A DNA stretch of 64,000 nt from Actinokineospora xionganensis (GCF_014323725.1 NZ_JABVED010000004.1:1-64000), one strand, 5' to 3'. Positions 35,666 to 45,213 are shown, counted from the first letter of the stretch. Numbers and translations: made by a program. Notes: generated by a model from the sequence alone, not told the origin.

Positions 35666-37774
35666 TCAGGCGATCTTCATGGCGAAGACGTGCAGGCCGG
35701 CGTTGGCCAGTGGGCCATTGACGTCGGGCAGGGTGATCGCGGCGACCGTCTTGCCTGCTGCGATCGGGATGCTGCCTTGGAACAGGGTCACGTCTTGTTC
35801 GTCGCGGCCGGTGGTCGGGTTGTTGTATGTGGTGGGCTTCTTGTGGTGGTAGTCGGTGATGGCGGCGACCGTGGTGCCCGCGACCGGGGTGCTGGTCCAC
35901 CAGTCAGCGAACGACAGGGTGTAGGTGGACGTGGTGCCGTCGGTGTAATGCAGGGTGCCGGTGCCGGAGTGCGATCCGTATGCGGCTGAGCCGAGGACGG
36001 CCACCTTCGTGCCCGTGCCGGACAGGGTGATCTTCTGGCCTGCGGCCTTCACATTGTCCGGGAAGCCGATGTACTGCTGCGCCCAGTCGAACGTGACGCC
36101 GCCCGAGGTGACCGCGCCGTAGGTGAAGCCCTTCGCCGCCAATGCCTCGGCGGAGAAGCTGCGGCCACTGAGGGAGTAGCCGCCGATCTGGGGGTTGGCG
36201 TCCCTGGTGATGCCGTGGTTGTTGAACGCTTCCTTGAGCGAGCTGAACGTCTTCGCGGCCACACCCGAACCGTTGTCCGCGCCGATGTTCACTGTGCCGC
36301 CCGACTTCGGCACCGCTGTTCCCCAGAAGTCGCGGGCGCCCAAACCGGTCAGTGGCGTTCCCGCGTTCAGGGCTGGTGAGCCGGTAGTGAGTTTGTAGCC
36401 GCCCACACTGGCGATCTCGACCGCGCCGCCCGGGTAGTTGAGCTTCGGATCGGCCTTGACCGCCGTGGTGTCGGCCGCGGGTGCGGTGATGCCGCCGTAG
36501 TACAGGTTGGTGCCGTAGGTGACACCCGTTCCGCTCGGGAACGTGCCGGACGCGGCGTAGAAGATGTTGTTGTAGATCTTCGTGTTCGCGGTGGGCAGCT
36601 CGAGGGTCAGCGGCTTGCTGGAACAGAAGAACGTGTTGTTGTAGAACTCGATTGGCGCCGTGGTGCTGGCTCCCTGCGCCACTCGGCAGTCGTCCTGGGA
36701 GACGTTGAAGCGGATGATCTCCTTGGCGTTGTTGTTGCCGAGGTTGGTGCACGCCTGGCAGCCGAGGTGGAAACCGCCGGCATTGTTGGACGAGTAGTTG
36801 TACTGGAAGGTGCAGGTGCCGACGATCGCTCCATCGCAGTCCCAGGCCGTGGAGTCGAAGATCGACGGGTAGCTTCGGGTCACCTCGTTGAACTGGAACA
36901 CCGGGTTCCTCGAGTTGATCGGCCACATCCCGGCGAAATTGCCTGCCACGAAGGGATATGCGCCGCCGCCGAGGTTGTCGGCGCGATTCTTCTCGATCAG
37001 CGGCGCGTCCGAGCCGTGGACGACGATGCCGTCGCCGCCCGCGCTGATGATCCGGTTTGATCCGATGTAGACATTCGTGTGGTAGGCGCTGGGCTTGGTG
37101 GAGATCTTGATCCCGCCGCCGCCGGTGTCGTGCACGTTGTTGTTGACGATGCGGAGGCCGTTGATCGGTCCGGCCGTGGTCGAGGCGAGCACGATGATCC
37201 CGGACGAACGCGAGAACCACGGGGCGTTGGTCCCGGTCTTGTCACCCCACCCGGCCACGTTGTCCACCTCCAGCCCGTCGATGACGATGCCCGCCTTGGC
37301 CGCGGTCGTGGTCGTCTCGACCCGGATGCCGTTGCGCTCGGCGCGGGTGGCGCTGGGGTTGGTCAGGCGCAGGTCCCTGACCGTCCAGTGGCTCAGGTCC
37401 TTGAGGTACATGGCATTGGCCGCGCCGCCGCCGTCGATCACCGCTCGCGCGGTCCCGGTCCCGTACGCCCCGACGGTGATCGGGCTGCCCGAAGCGCCGG
37501 AGCCCCGGCCGACGAACTGGCCGGTGCACGTGGTGCCGCGCTTGAACAGCACCTGGTCACCGGGGCCGAAAGTGGTTGCGTTGACCTGACTCAGCGCGTT
37601 CCAGGGGTTAGTCAGGGTCCCCTGGGGTGTCGCGGTCGACGAGCAGTCGACGTAGTAGGTGGTGTCCGCCGCCACCGCCGGCGAGCCGGACAGGGCGATC
37701 GCCCCGCCCGCCCCCACGGCGATGACGGCGCCTAAAGCGATCCGGATACCTGCCTTGCGTGTTGGTGCCCTCAC
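35666..37774 (-). CDS. secreted beta-helix polysaccharide-active protein, last gene of the sugar-acid operon
   Basis: A 702-residue exported protein. GTG 37774 has a perfect AGGAGG at the right distance. The signal peptide ends near AVAAD. A right-handed parallel beta-helix spans about 35-470 (NGIRVETTTTAAKAGIVIDG, NNNVHDTGGGGIKIST), and it is rich in Cys (CSSTATP, CDGAIVGTC, GCQAC). The C-terminal module (about 510-702) begins with a GITRDANPQIGGYSLSGRSF motif. It resembles the repeat found at the ends of some actinomycete mannosidases and fucosidases. It begins 2 nt after the aldolase stop, so it belongs to the same transcript. The enzymatic activity is not identifiable by eye. Confidence 0.82.
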   Translation of the reverse strand: MRAPTRKAGIRIALGAVIAVGAGGAIALSGSPAVAADTTYYVDCSSTATPQGTLTNPWNALSQVNATTFGPGDQVLFKRGTTCTGQFVGRGSGASGSPITVGAYGTGTARAVIDGGGAANAMYLKDLSHWTVRDLRLTNPSATRAERNGIRVETTTTAAKAGIVIDGLEVDNVAGWGDKTGTNAPWFSRSSGIIVLASTTAGPINGLRIVNNNVHDTGGGGIKISTKPSAYHTNVYIGSNRIISAGGDGIVVHGSDAPLIEKNRADNLGGGAYPFVAGNFAGMWPINSRNPVFQFNEVTRSYPSIFDSTAWDCDGAIVGTCTFQYNYSSNNAGGFHLGCQACTNLGNNNAKEIIRFNVSQDDCRVAQGASTTAPIEFYNNTFFCSSKPLTLELPTANTKIYNNIFYAASGTFPSGTGVTYGTNLYYGGITAPAADTTAVKADPKLNYPGGAVEIASVGGYKLTTGSPALNAGTPLTGLGARDFWGTAVPKSGGTVNIGADNGSGVAAKTFSSLKEAFNNHGITRDANPQIGGYSLSGRSFSAEALAAKGFTYGAVTSGGVTFDWAQQYIGFPDNVKAAGQKITLSGTGTKVAVLGSAAYGSHSGTGTLHYTDGTTSTYTLSFADWWTSTPVAGTTVAAITDYHHKKPTTYNNPTTGRDEQDVTLFQGSIPIAAGKTVAAITLPDVNGPLANAGLHVFAMKIA

Positions 37775-37776
37775 GA

Positions 37777-38418
37777 TCAACCTCCTGATTGATCCATTCC
37801 ATCGCCCAGACAGGCGAGGAAGTCGGTGACGCGGGACCGGATCAACTCCGGCGCACCCGACGTCAGTGATCCCCCGACCCCCACGGCCACCGCTCCCTCG
37901 GCGAACCACTCCCCTGCGTTGTCCCCGGTTATCCCTCCGGTCGGCACGAACCCGATCTGCGGGAGCGCCGCCCGGACCGCCTTGAGATAGGCGGGCCCCA
38001 GCTCACCAGCGGGAAACAATTTCACCAGCGCGGCCCCGAGCCCGATTGCATGGACGGCTTCGGTCGGCGTCTGCGCGCCCGCCAAGACCGGCACCCCGTA
38101 GCGGTTCCCACAGGCGATGACCTCGGGCACGACGGTGGGGCAGACCAGGAAGGTCGCGCCTGCCAGGATCGAGAGGCGTGCGCTCGCCTCATCCAGAACG
38201 GTGCCCGCGCCGACCATGCGACCGTCGTTGGTGGCGGCGAGGGTTCGAATAGCGTCGAGGGCACCCGGAGTGACCAGCGAGACCTCGACGACCGACACCC
38301 CCGCCGAAACCAAAGCCTCCCCGGCCGCGACCGCGCTGTGCGCGTCAGCGGAACGCAGGATGCCGACAACCCGGCCCGCGGCGATGGCGGCGGTGCGCTG
38401 CCAGAGATACGCGCTCAC
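37777..38418 (-). CDS. 2-dehydro-3-deoxy-6-phosphogluconate/galactonate aldolase
   Basis: A 213-residue class I aldolase of the KDPG/KDPGal family, cleaving the phosphorylated 2-keto-3-deoxy sugar acid to pyruvate and glyceraldehyde-3-phosphate. The Schiff-base Lys is in ALVKLFPAG, and the conserved Glu in VVEVSLVTPGALD and the PTGGI phosphate site are present. The GTG at 38418 overlaps the kinase stop (GTGA), which sets the start; an open frame to 38538 is inside the kinase gene. It completes the aldonate branch with the kinase and dehydratase upstream. Confidence 0.9.
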   Translation of the reverse strand: MSAYLWQRTAAIAAGRVVGILRSADAHSAVAAGEALVSAGVSVVEVSLVTPGALDAIRTLAATNDGRMVGAGTVLDEASARLSILAGATFLVCPTVVPEVIACGNRYGVPVLAGAQTPTEAVHAIGLGAALVKLFPAGELGPAYLKAVRAALPQIGFVPTGGITGDNAGEWFAEGAVAVGVGGSLTSGAPELIRSRVTDFLACLGDGMDQSGG

Positions 38419-39359
38419 CGATCCACCTCCACGTCCGCGGCGAGCACAGCGGCAAGGTCGGCGGGATATGGCAAACCGTCGACGTCCCCCACCGACTGGA
38501 CGGCTAGCGAACCCGCGGCGGCCCCACGCGCAAGGCAATCCGCCACAGGCGCACCATCAAGCCACCCGGACAGGAAGCCCGTGTCGAACGCGTCCCCAGC
38601 GCCGACCGGATCCACGACAACGGCGGGAAAGGCAGGCACCGCCCACTCGTCGACCCCATCGGCAGCCCAAGCCCCAGCGGCACCGGCCTTGACCACAACC
38701 ACCCGAGTTCCACGGTCCAGCAACCACTTGGCGGCCGACGACCGGTCCGATTGGCCCGTCACCACGAGTGCTTCCTCGTCACTCGTGAGAACGATGTCCG
38801 CGCCGACGACAAGCTCGCCGAGCACGGCGGCCGCCCGCTCAGCCGACCAGAGACGCAGCCGCAGATTCGGATCGAACGACACCACCACCCCATGCTCGTG
38901 CGCCAGCTCAATCGCCGCCCGCACAGTGTCCAAACAGGACTGCGACAGGGCGGGTGTGATCCCGGTGACGTGCAGCAGCCGCGCACCCGCGATGTAGGTC
39001 GGATCCAGCTCGGCGGGCCGCATCAGACTGGCCGCTGAACCAGAACGGTAGTACTGCACGCTGATCCGCCGCACGGCATGCGCGTCGCGCACCAGCAGTC
39101 CCGTCGGCGCATCGGCGTCGAGTTCGACCCGACTGACGTCGACCCCCGACGCGCGCAACACCTCCAGCGCCGCGTGGCCGAAGGGATCATCGCCGAGCCT
39201 GCCGAACCAGCCTGTTCGGTACCCGAGCCGGGACAGGCCGATCGCGACCGTGGCCTCGGCCCCGGCGATGCCGCGCCGGAAGTCGTGGGCGTGCCGCAGC
39301 GGGTCGCCCGGGTGGGCCACCATCAGGCCCATGATCTCGCCGAAAGTCACCACGTCCAT
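38415..39359 (-). CDS. 2-dehydro-3-deoxygluconate/galactonate kinase (PfkB family)
   Basis: A 314-residue sugar kinase. The N-terminal PfkB signature region (FRRGIAGAEATVAIGLSRLG) and the C-terminal signature DPVGAGDAFDTGFLSG, with the catalytic Asp, are intact. Substrate assignment to a 2-keto-3-deoxy acid rests on context: it overlaps the KDPG-type aldolase gene and follows lactonase and aldonate dehydratase genes. It starts 3 nt beyond the lactonase stop. Confidence 0.88.
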   Translation of the reverse strand: MDVVTFGEIMGLMVAHPGDPLRHAHDFRRGIAGAEATVAIGLSRLGYRTGWFGRLGDDPFGHAALEVLRASGVDVSRVELDADAPTGLLVRDAHAVRRISVQYYRSGSAASLMRPAELDPTYIAGARLLHVTGITPALSQSCLDTVRAAIELAHEHGVVVSFDPNLRLRLWSAERAAAVLGELVVGADIVLTSDEEALVVTGQSDRSSAAKWLLDRGTRVVVVKAGAAGAWAADGVDEWAVPAFPAVVVDPVGAGDAFDTGFLSGWLDGAPVADCLARGAAAGSLAVQSVGDVDGLPYPADLAAVLAADVEVDR

Positions 39360-39362
39360 GGG

Positions 39363-40199
39363 TCACCCACCGAACCTGTTGGCGGGCAGGCCTTTTCCAC
39401 CGACGTCGACAGCGAACAACGCCCCCGCGTGCGGTTCGTCGACACCCACCGAGGCCGAGGTGACGTAGAGGGTGCCCAAGTCCGCGCCGCCGAAGACCGG
39501 GCAGGTGGGGCGGGAGACCGGGAACTCGACCACCCGGTCCAGCCGACCGTCCGGTGTGTACCGGTGCACTGCCGACCCGCCCCACAGCGCCACCCACAGA
39601 CACCCGTCGGCGTCGATCGTGAGCCCGTCCGGTGATCCGCCGGAGACCTCGACCACCGTCCGCCGCCCGGAGAGCATCCCCGAGTCCACGTCGAACGCGT
39701 CGATCCGCCCGGTGGGTGTGTCGATGTAGTACAGAGTGCGGCCGTCAGGGGTGAAGTCCAGCCCGTTCGACACCGTCACCCCCGGCAGGACCGGCCGCAC
39801 ACCGTGGTCGGGGTCGAGCCGGTAGACGATCCCGGCCCCGGGCTCTTGGTCATAGGGCATGGTCCCGGCCCAGAAAGCACCGGATGGATCGCATTTGCCG
39901 TCATTGAACCGAGCGGGCGGCCCCGGGTGCGCCACCGCGGCAATCTCCGACGTAGAGACGAAGTCGAAGGCAAGGAAACCATCGGCCACAGCCAGCACCA
40001 ATCCACCCTGCTCCCGCACGACCAGCGACCCGACGTGCGTGCCGACGTCGAAGACCTCATCAGCCACGCCCGCGGGGTCGTGCACATGAACCGACCGGCC
40101 GAGGATGTCGACCCAGTACAGTCGCTGCGCGCGCCCGTCCCAGACAGGCCCCTCACCGAGCCGGGCGCCCGCGTCGACGACGATCTCCGGGGCGGCCAT
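39363..40199 (-). CDS. SMP-30/gluconolaconase-family sugar lactonase
   Basis: A 278-residue six-bladed propeller lactonase. The metal ligands of the family are visible: Glu in ARLGEGPVWD, Asn in SNGLDFTPDG, Asp in SPDGLTIDADG, plus CDPSGAFWAGTM. The ATG at 40199 overlaps the dehydratase stop (TGATG). It would open the lactone produced by the SDR at 41355 and possibly the aldarolactone produced by uronate dehydrogenase at 49559, serving both branches. Substrate range is inferred. Confidence 0.88.
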   Translation of the reverse strand: MAAPEIVVDAGARLGEGPVWDGRAQRLYWVDILGRSVHVHDPAGVADEVFDVGTHVGSLVVREQGGLVLAVADGFLAFDFVSTSEIAAVAHPGPPARFNDGKCDPSGAFWAGTMPYDQEPGAGIVYRLDPDHGVRPVLPGVTVSNGLDFTPDGRTLYYIDTPTGRIDAFDVDSGMLSGRRTVVEVSGGSPDGLTIDADGCLWVALWGGSAVHRYTPDGRLDRVVEFPVSRPTCPVFGGADLGTLYVTSASVGVDEPHAGALFAVDVGGKGLPANRFGG

Positions 40200-41344
40200 C
40201 ACCAGCTCCCGAGGGAGCCGTCGGCGTGGTGCCACACCGGGTTACGCCAGCGGTGCGGGTTCGCCGCGGCGGCCCGGACGGCGTCCTCGTCGATCTCGAT
40301 GCCCAGCCCGGGCCCGAGCGGCCGGTCGATGTAGCCCTCCGTCGAGGCGAACACCGAGTCGTCGGCCAGGTAGCCCAGCTTCTCGCTGTCCGGGTGGTAC
40401 CCGAGGCCGAGGCTCTGTTCCTGGATCAGGAAGTTCGGTACCGCGAAGTCCAACTGCAGCGACGCCGCGAACGCGATCGGCCCGAGTGGACAGTGCGGAG
40501 CGACCAGGACGTCATGGGTTTCCGCCGCGGCGGCGATGCGGCGGCACTCGGAGATGCCGCCCGCGTGCGACAGGTCGGGTTGTGCGACGGCGATGCCGGA
40601 CCGGAGCACCGGGTCGAAGTCCCACCGCGAGTACAGCCGCTCCCCCGTGGCGATGGGAATGCTGGTGGACGCCGTGATCCGCGCCAGGTCCGAGCTGAAC
40701 TCGGGCAGCACCGGCTCCTCGACGAACATCGGCAGCAACGGCTCCAGCAGCGGCAGCACCCGCCGCGTCATCGCGCCGGTGAACCGGCCGTGGAAGTCCA
40801 GTGCGAAGTCGCGGTCCGGCCCGATCGCCTCACGCACGGCCGCTGCCCGGTCGACGATCGCGTGCACCCGCGCGGCGGTGTCCAACCCGGACACCAGACC
40901 CCACGGGTTCATCTTGACCGCCGTGAGCCCCACCCCGACCTGAGCCCGCGCGGACTCCACAAGCTCGGCCGTGGTCTCCCCGCGCAGCCAGCCGTAGATG
41001 CGGACCCTGTCTCGTACCGGCCCACCCAGCAACTCGTGCACAGGCTGACCCAGGGCCTTGCCCTTGATGTCCCACAACGCCTGGTCGATGCCCGCCAGCG
41101 CGCTGGAAAGCACCGGGCCGCCCCGGTAGAACCCGGCCTTGGCCATGGTCTGCCAGTGGTGCTCGATCCGCATCGGGTCGGCCCCGATGAGGTAGTCGAA
41201 CAGCTCGCCCACCGCGGCCGCCACGGTCTCGGCGCGGCCCTCCACGATGGGCTCACCCCAGCCGCTGATCCCCTCGTCGGTGTCGACCCGCAGGAACAGC
41301 CAGCGCGGCGGCACCCGGAACAGCTCAAAGCCGGTGATCTTCAC
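40199..41344 (-). CDS. aldonate dehydratase, D-galactonate dehydratase-like (enolase superfamily)
   Basis: A 381-residue enolase-superfamily dehydratase. The metal-binding residues Asp183 (ALDFHGR), Glu209 (FVEEP) and Glu235 (ATGERL) are present, as are His185 and His284 (VAPHCPLGP), the acid/base pair of galactonate dehydratases, and Asp257 (QPDLSHAGG). It should convert an aldonate to the 2-keto-3-deoxy acid passed to the kinase. GTG 41344 follows GAGGAGACCTG. Galactonate is the best guess from the motif set, but closely related gluconate or arabinonate dehydratases cannot be excluded. Confidence 0.88.
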   Translation of the reverse strand: MKITGFELFRVPPRWLFLRVDTDEGISGWGEPIVEGRAETVAAAVGELFDYLIGADPMRIEHHWQTMAKAGFYRGGPVLSSALAGIDQALWDIKGKALGQPVHELLGGPVRDRVRIYGWLRGETTAELVESARAQVGVGLTAVKMNPWGLVSGLDTAARVHAIVDRAAAVREAIGPDRDFALDFHGRFTGAMTRRVLPLLEPLLPMFVEEPVLPEFSSDLARITASTSIPIATGERLYSRWDFDPVLRSGIAVAQPDLSHAGGISECRRIAAAAETHDVLVAPHCPLGPIAFAASLQLDFAVPNFLIQEQSLGLGYHPDSEKLGYLADDSVFASTEGYIDRPLGPGLGIEIDEDAVRAAAANPHRWRNPVWHHADGSLGSW

Positions 41345-41354
41345 CAGGTCTCCT

Positions 41355-42071
41355 CTACAGACCGTTGACGTGCCAGCCGCCGTCGACCGGGATGGTCGCG
41401 CCGGTGATGTAGGAGGCGTCCGCGGAAGCGAGGAACGCGACCACCGCGGCCACCTCCTCCGGGGTCCCGGCCCGCCGGGCGACCGTGCGGGCGATGTGTT
41501 CCGCGCCGGTCCAGTCGCCCCACGCCGGGGTGCGGATCGGGCCCGGCGCCACGGCGTTGACTCGGATATCGGGCCCGTACTCCACGGCGAGTTGCTGGAC
41601 CATGGCGTGCAGCCCGCCCTTGGCCGCGGCGTACGCCGTCGCCCCGAGCAGTCCCACCAGGCCGTGGATGCTGCCGGTCGCGACCACGCAGCCACCTCGC
41701 TCACGGAGCGCGGGCACCATGGCCCGGACGCCGAGGAACGCGCTGCGCAGCGTCGTCGACTGCACCTCGTCCCAGGCCTCGACCGCCATCTCATGCGGCT
41801 GTGCCCGGTCCGGCGGGTTGCGACCGACGTTGAGGTGCAGCACATCGAGCGCGGGCACAGCGGCCGCGGCGTCAGCCCAGTCCGACACGAGCGTGGCGTC
41901 CAGTCGCAGGTACCGGCCGCCGATCTCCAGCGCGATCGCCTGGCCGCGCTCGTCGTCGATGTCAGTCACCACGACGGACGCGCCTTCCGCGGCGAGCCGT
42001 CGCGCGGTCGCCGCGCCGATCCCGGAGGCGCCACCGGTCACCAGGGCGGTCTTCCCGCCGAACCGGCTCAC
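41355..42071 (-). CDS. SDR-family sugar 1-dehydrogenase
   Basis: A 238-residue short-chain dehydrogenase: nucleotide motif TGGASGIGAA, Asp-Ile-Asp (VVTDIDDE) implying NAD(H), LHLNVG in place of NNAG, catalytic Ser in GSIHG and YAAAK. It ends ITGATIPVDGGWH. The GTG start overlaps the permease stop (GTGA). Sitting directly ahead of aldonate dehydratase and lactonase genes, it probably oxidises the imported aldose to its lactone. Confidence 0.87.
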   Translation of the reverse strand: MSRFGGKTALVTGGASGIGAATARRLAAEGASVVVTDIDDERGQAIALEIGGRYLRLDATLVSDWADAAAAVPALDVLHLNVGRNPPDRAQPHEMAVEAWDEVQSTTLRSAFLGVRAMVPALRERGGCVVATGSIHGLVGLLGATAYAAAKGGLHAMVQQLAVEYGPDIRVNAVAPGPIRTPAWGDWTGAEHIARTVARRAGTPEEVAAVVAFLASADASYITGATIPVDGGWHVNGL

Positions 42072-42916
42072 TTGCCCAGTCCCGCCGTGAGGCCCTCGGT
42101 GATGCGCCGACCCAGCCACAGGTACAGGAGCAGCATCGGCAGGATCGTGATCGACACCCCGGCGAACAGGGCGCCGTAATCCGCGCCGTTGTACTGCTGC
42201 TGCTGAATGAACCCGATCAACGCGAGCGAGAGCGTGTAGTTCTCGTTGCTCTGGATGAACATCAGGCCCAGCAGGGTCTCGTTCCACAGCCCGATCGCGT
42301 TGAGCAGCAGCGCGGTCACCAGGCCACCTTGGGCCAGCGGCAGCATGATCCGGAAGAACGTGCCGCTCGCCGACACCCCGTCGAGCGCCGCCGCCTCCTC
42401 CAGTTCGTTGGGCAGCGACCGGAAGAAGCCGGTCAGCAGGAACACGGTGAACGGCAGGTGGGTGGCGACGTAGACCAGGAACAGCCCGAACAGGCTGTCG
42501 ATCAGGCCGAACTCGGCGAGGACCGAGTACAGCGGCAACACGATGATCTGCAGCGGGATGCCCAGGCCGAGGGCGAAGAACATGGTCAGCCCGGCCGACA
42601 GCCCGCCCCGGCGCCTGCTCAGCGCGTAGGCGGCGGGCGCGGAGACACCGACGACGACCACGGACGCGGTCACCACCAGCACCAGCGTGTTCGTCGCGGC
42701 GGCGCCGAACCCGCTGTCCACCCACGCCCGGCTCCAGTTGCCGAAGTCCGGCGCGGCGGGCAGCGACCACGGGGTGTTGAGGATCTCGCTGCTGCTCTTG
42801 ACCGAGCTGATCAGCATGAACAGAAACGCGAACAGGCAGAAGGAGACGAACAGCCACACCGCGGTGGTGCCGATCGGCCGCAGTACGCCGGTACGCGGGG
42901 TGGTATGTGTACTCAC
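42068..42916 (-). CDS. CUT1 sugar ABC transporter permease, MalG-like
   Basis: A 282-residue permease with six spans and the EAA motif (EEAAALDGVSASGTFFRIML). It ends in RRITEGLTAGLGK, the MalG-type terminus. It overlaps the SDR start and follows its partner permease by 15 nt. Confidence 0.92.
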   Translation of the reverse strand: MSTHTTPRTGVLRPIGTTAVWLFVSFCLFAFLFMLISSVKSSSEILNTPWSLPAAPDFGNWSRAWVDSGFGAAATNTLVLVVTASVVVVGVSAPAAYALSRRRGGLSAGLTMFFALGLGIPLQIIVLPLYSVLAEFGLIDSLFGLFLVYVATHLPFTVFLLTGFFRSLPNELEEAAALDGVSASGTFFRIMLPLAQGGLVTALLLNAIGLWNETLLGLMFIQSNENYTLSLALIGFIQQQQYNGADYGALFAGVSITILPMLLLYLWLGRRITEGLTAGLGK

Positions 42917-42931
42917 TGTGGACCTCCGGAC

Positions 42932-43903
42932 TCAGAACTGGACCGCGTCGCGGCGCATGGCCCGACGCAGGAGCGCGACCATGCCGGTGACCAGCAGCAG
43001 CATCACCAACGCCGAGGCGCAGGCGTAGCCGAAGCGGTACTGCGGGGTGGCGCCGCCGAACGTGACGCCGTAGACGAACACCGCGGCGTTCCACTCGTAG
43101 GCGGGCGGCATCTGCCCCTGGCTGGCGCCGAAGGCGTAGATGAACTCGAACACCTTGACCGAGCTGATCGTCCACAGCACCGCGGCCACCCCGATGACGT
43201 CCCACGACAGCGGAAGCGTGATGTGCCGCAGCTTCTGCCACGCCGACGCGCCGGCCAGCGAGGCGTCCTCGTAGAAGTAGCCGGGGATGCGGTCGACACC
43301 CGCCATCAGGATCGCGACGTAGAAGCCGGTGCTGATCCACACCATCGCGATCATGATCATCAGGAAGGCGCTGTCCGGCCCGATCCACGCCACCGGCTCG
43401 CCGCCGAACTTGACGATGAGCGCGTTGAGCAGGCCGTCGTGGCGGAGCAGGAAGCCCCAGAAGATGGCGAGCACGATCGGCGAGACGATGTGCGGCAGGA
43501 AGATCACCCCGCGGACGAAGCCCTTCCCCTTCATGTCCCGCAGCAGCAACATGAAGCTGAACGCGAGCACGAAGATGCCGATGCCGACGACGACCAGGAT
43601 CAGCAGGGTGTTCCAGAAGGACTCGATGAACAGCGGGTCGTCGAACAGGGCGGTGAAGTTGTCCGTGCCGCGCCAGGTCGGGGTGTTGATGCCGTCCCAG
43701 TTGGTGAACGCGGCGTAGATCGAGTACAGCGTCGGCCCGATGAACAGCACCAGGTACAGCGCCAGCGGGATGGCCAGGAACGGTCCGAAGATCCGCCGCT
43801 GCCTGCGGGCCAGCGGCGACTGCCCGCCGCGCACGGGGCGTGGCCCCGCGGGCCGCCGGGATTCCCGGCGGCTCGCGGACCTCTGATCGAGAGTCAACGC
43901 CAT
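42932..43903 (-). CDS. CUT1 sugar ABC transporter permease, MalF-like
   Basis: A 323-residue permease. A strongly basic tail (about 35 residues, RRESRRPAGPRP) precedes six spans; the EAA-type loop is YEDASLAGASAWQKLRHITL, with Asp replacing the first Ala. Its ATG overlaps the binding-protein stop (TGATG), unlike the other two importers in this window, where a hairpin separates the two genes. Confidence 0.92.
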   Translation of the reverse strand: MALTLDQRSASRRESRRPAGPRPVRGGQSPLARRQRRIFGPFLAIPLALYLVLFIGPTLYSIYAAFTNWDGINTPTWRGTDNFTALFDDPLFIESFWNTLLILVVVGIGIFVLAFSFMLLLRDMKGKGFVRGVIFLPHIVSPIVLAIFWGFLLRHDGLLNALIVKFGGEPVAWIGPDSAFLMIMIAMVWISTGFYVAILMAGVDRIPGYFYEDASLAGASAWQKLRHITLPLSWDVIGVAAVLWTISSVKVFEFIYAFGASQGQMPPAYEWNAAVFVYGVTFGGATPQYRFGYACASALVMLLLVTGMVALLRRAMRRDAVQF

Positions 43904-45210
43904 CAGCCCTGCGTCTTCCAGAACTCGATCGACTTCGCCTTGACCTGGCTGACGAAGTCCGCGGCGCTGGTCTTGCCCTGCACCAGGGACTGGGCCACCG
44001 GCTGGAACGCGGTGGACTCCCAGCCGCCGAACTTCAGGCCGAGGGCGGCGCCGGAGGGGTAGACCGCCTTCTCCTGGAACGACTTGCTCAGGCTTTCCAG
44101 TGCCGCGGGGGCGGGGATGTCGGCGCGCGGAGTGATGTTGTCGGCCTTGGTGCTGATGCCTTCCAGGCGCGACTTGTTCAGGAAGTACGCGATGAACTTG
44201 CCCGCCGCCTCGCCGTTCGCGGCGGTCTTGGGGATGCCGAAGCCGAAGAAGTTGACGCCGACCGCGTCGGTGCCGCCGTTGATCGGCGGCAGTTGCACGG
44301 AGCTGTACTCGAAGCCCTGGGCGGCATAGGTCTTCGTCTCACTGGTCACCCAGGAGCCCTGCAGGATGTAGGCGGCCTTGTTCTGCGCCCACAGGTTCTG
44401 CTGCGCGGGGTACTGGCCGGAGTTGTAGCCGGGGGCGAAGTAGCCGCCCTTGACCAGCTTCTCCACCCTGGTCACCGCGTCGAGGACGTTCGGGTCGTCC
44501 CAGGCGGCGCCGGTGCGGTCGCTCGCCAGCTTCTGCATGCCCTCGGGGCCGACGGCGCGGATCAGGGTGAGTAGCGGCCAGTACTTGGCCACACCGGTGT
44601 TGTCGGCGTCGAGGGCCAGCGGGGACACGCCCTTGGCCTTGGCGGCGTCGAGCAGCTTGACCAGGTCGTCCCAGGTCTGCGGCTGCTCGGTGGGCAGCTG
44701 CTTGGCGTTGAACCACAGGCCCTCGCCGGTCACCTCATAGGGGACCATGAACGGCTTGCCCTCTTTGTCCTTGAGGTAGTCGACGTACTTCGACGGGATG
44801 ACGTCGGAGACCTTCTTGCCCTCGCCGGGCACCTCGAGGTTGTAGACCGAGGTCAGGTCGGCGGACTGGCCGGTGTTGGACAGGCCGTTGCCGAGCTGGT
44901 TCATCGACTGGTCGACCAGGTCCGCGGCGGCTTTGGTGCGCAGCGACGGGGTGAGCTTCTTCATCACCTCGCGGCCGTGCCACTGGACGTCGACCTTGAT
45001 GCCGGTGTCCTTTGTGAAGGAGTCGATCGCCGCCTTGATGACCTGGGCCTGTGGCTCCTTCTCCTGCCACATCGACCAGTAGGTGAACTCGCCGGAAGCC
45101 GCGGAGTCCCCCGGGCCGCTCGGCGACCCACAGGCCGACACCGCCAGCAGGGCACTGAGGCCGAGCGCGGCGAAACTGATGGAACGGCGCAGCCGCCCGG
45201 TTCGGGTCAT
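43903..45210 (-). CDS. ABC sugar-binding lipoprotein
   Basis: A 435-residue CUT1 binding protein. The lipoprotein signal is textbook (TRTGRLRRS, hydrophobic core, LLAVSAC with the anchor Cys27). The mature protein has FTYWSMWQEKEPQ, NQLGNGLSNTGQ and KAAYILQGSWV landmarks. It heads the importer genes and starts 3 nt after the stop of the TIM-barrel-like gene. Neighbouring enzymes point to a sugar, aldonate or uronate ligand. Confidence 0.92.
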   Translation of the reverse strand: MTRTGRLRRSISFAALGLSALLAVSACGSPSGPGDSAASGEFTYWSMWQEKEPQAQVIKAAIDSFTKDTGIKVDVQWHGREVMKKLTPSLRTKAAADLVDQSMNQLGNGLSNTGQSADLTSVYNLEVPGEGKKVSDVIPSKYVDYLKDKEGKPFMVPYEVTGEGLWFNAKQLPTEQPQTWDDLVKLLDAAKAKGVSPLALDADNTGVAKYWPLLTLIRAVGPEGMQKLASDRTGAAWDDPNVLDAVTRVEKLVKGGYFAPGYNSGQYPAQQNLWAQNKAAYILQGSWVTSETKTYAAQGFEYSSVQLPPINGGTDAVGVNFFGFGIPKTAANGEAAGKFIAYFLNKSRLEGISTKADNITPRADIPAPAALESLSKSFQEKAVYPSGAALGLKFGGWESTAFQPVAQSLVQGKTSAADFVSQVKAKSIEFWKTQG

Positions 45211-45213
45211 GAT

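Noticed and set aside
40536-41368. Plus-strand open frames opposite the galactonate dehydratase gene
   Set aside because: They are shadows of an enolase-superfamily gene with all metal and acid/base residues in place.
41355-43388. Single 677-codon frame covering the SDR and both permeases
   Set aside because: Only the last 238 codons encode the SDR. The rest lies antisense-phase within permease genes that are open in another frame.
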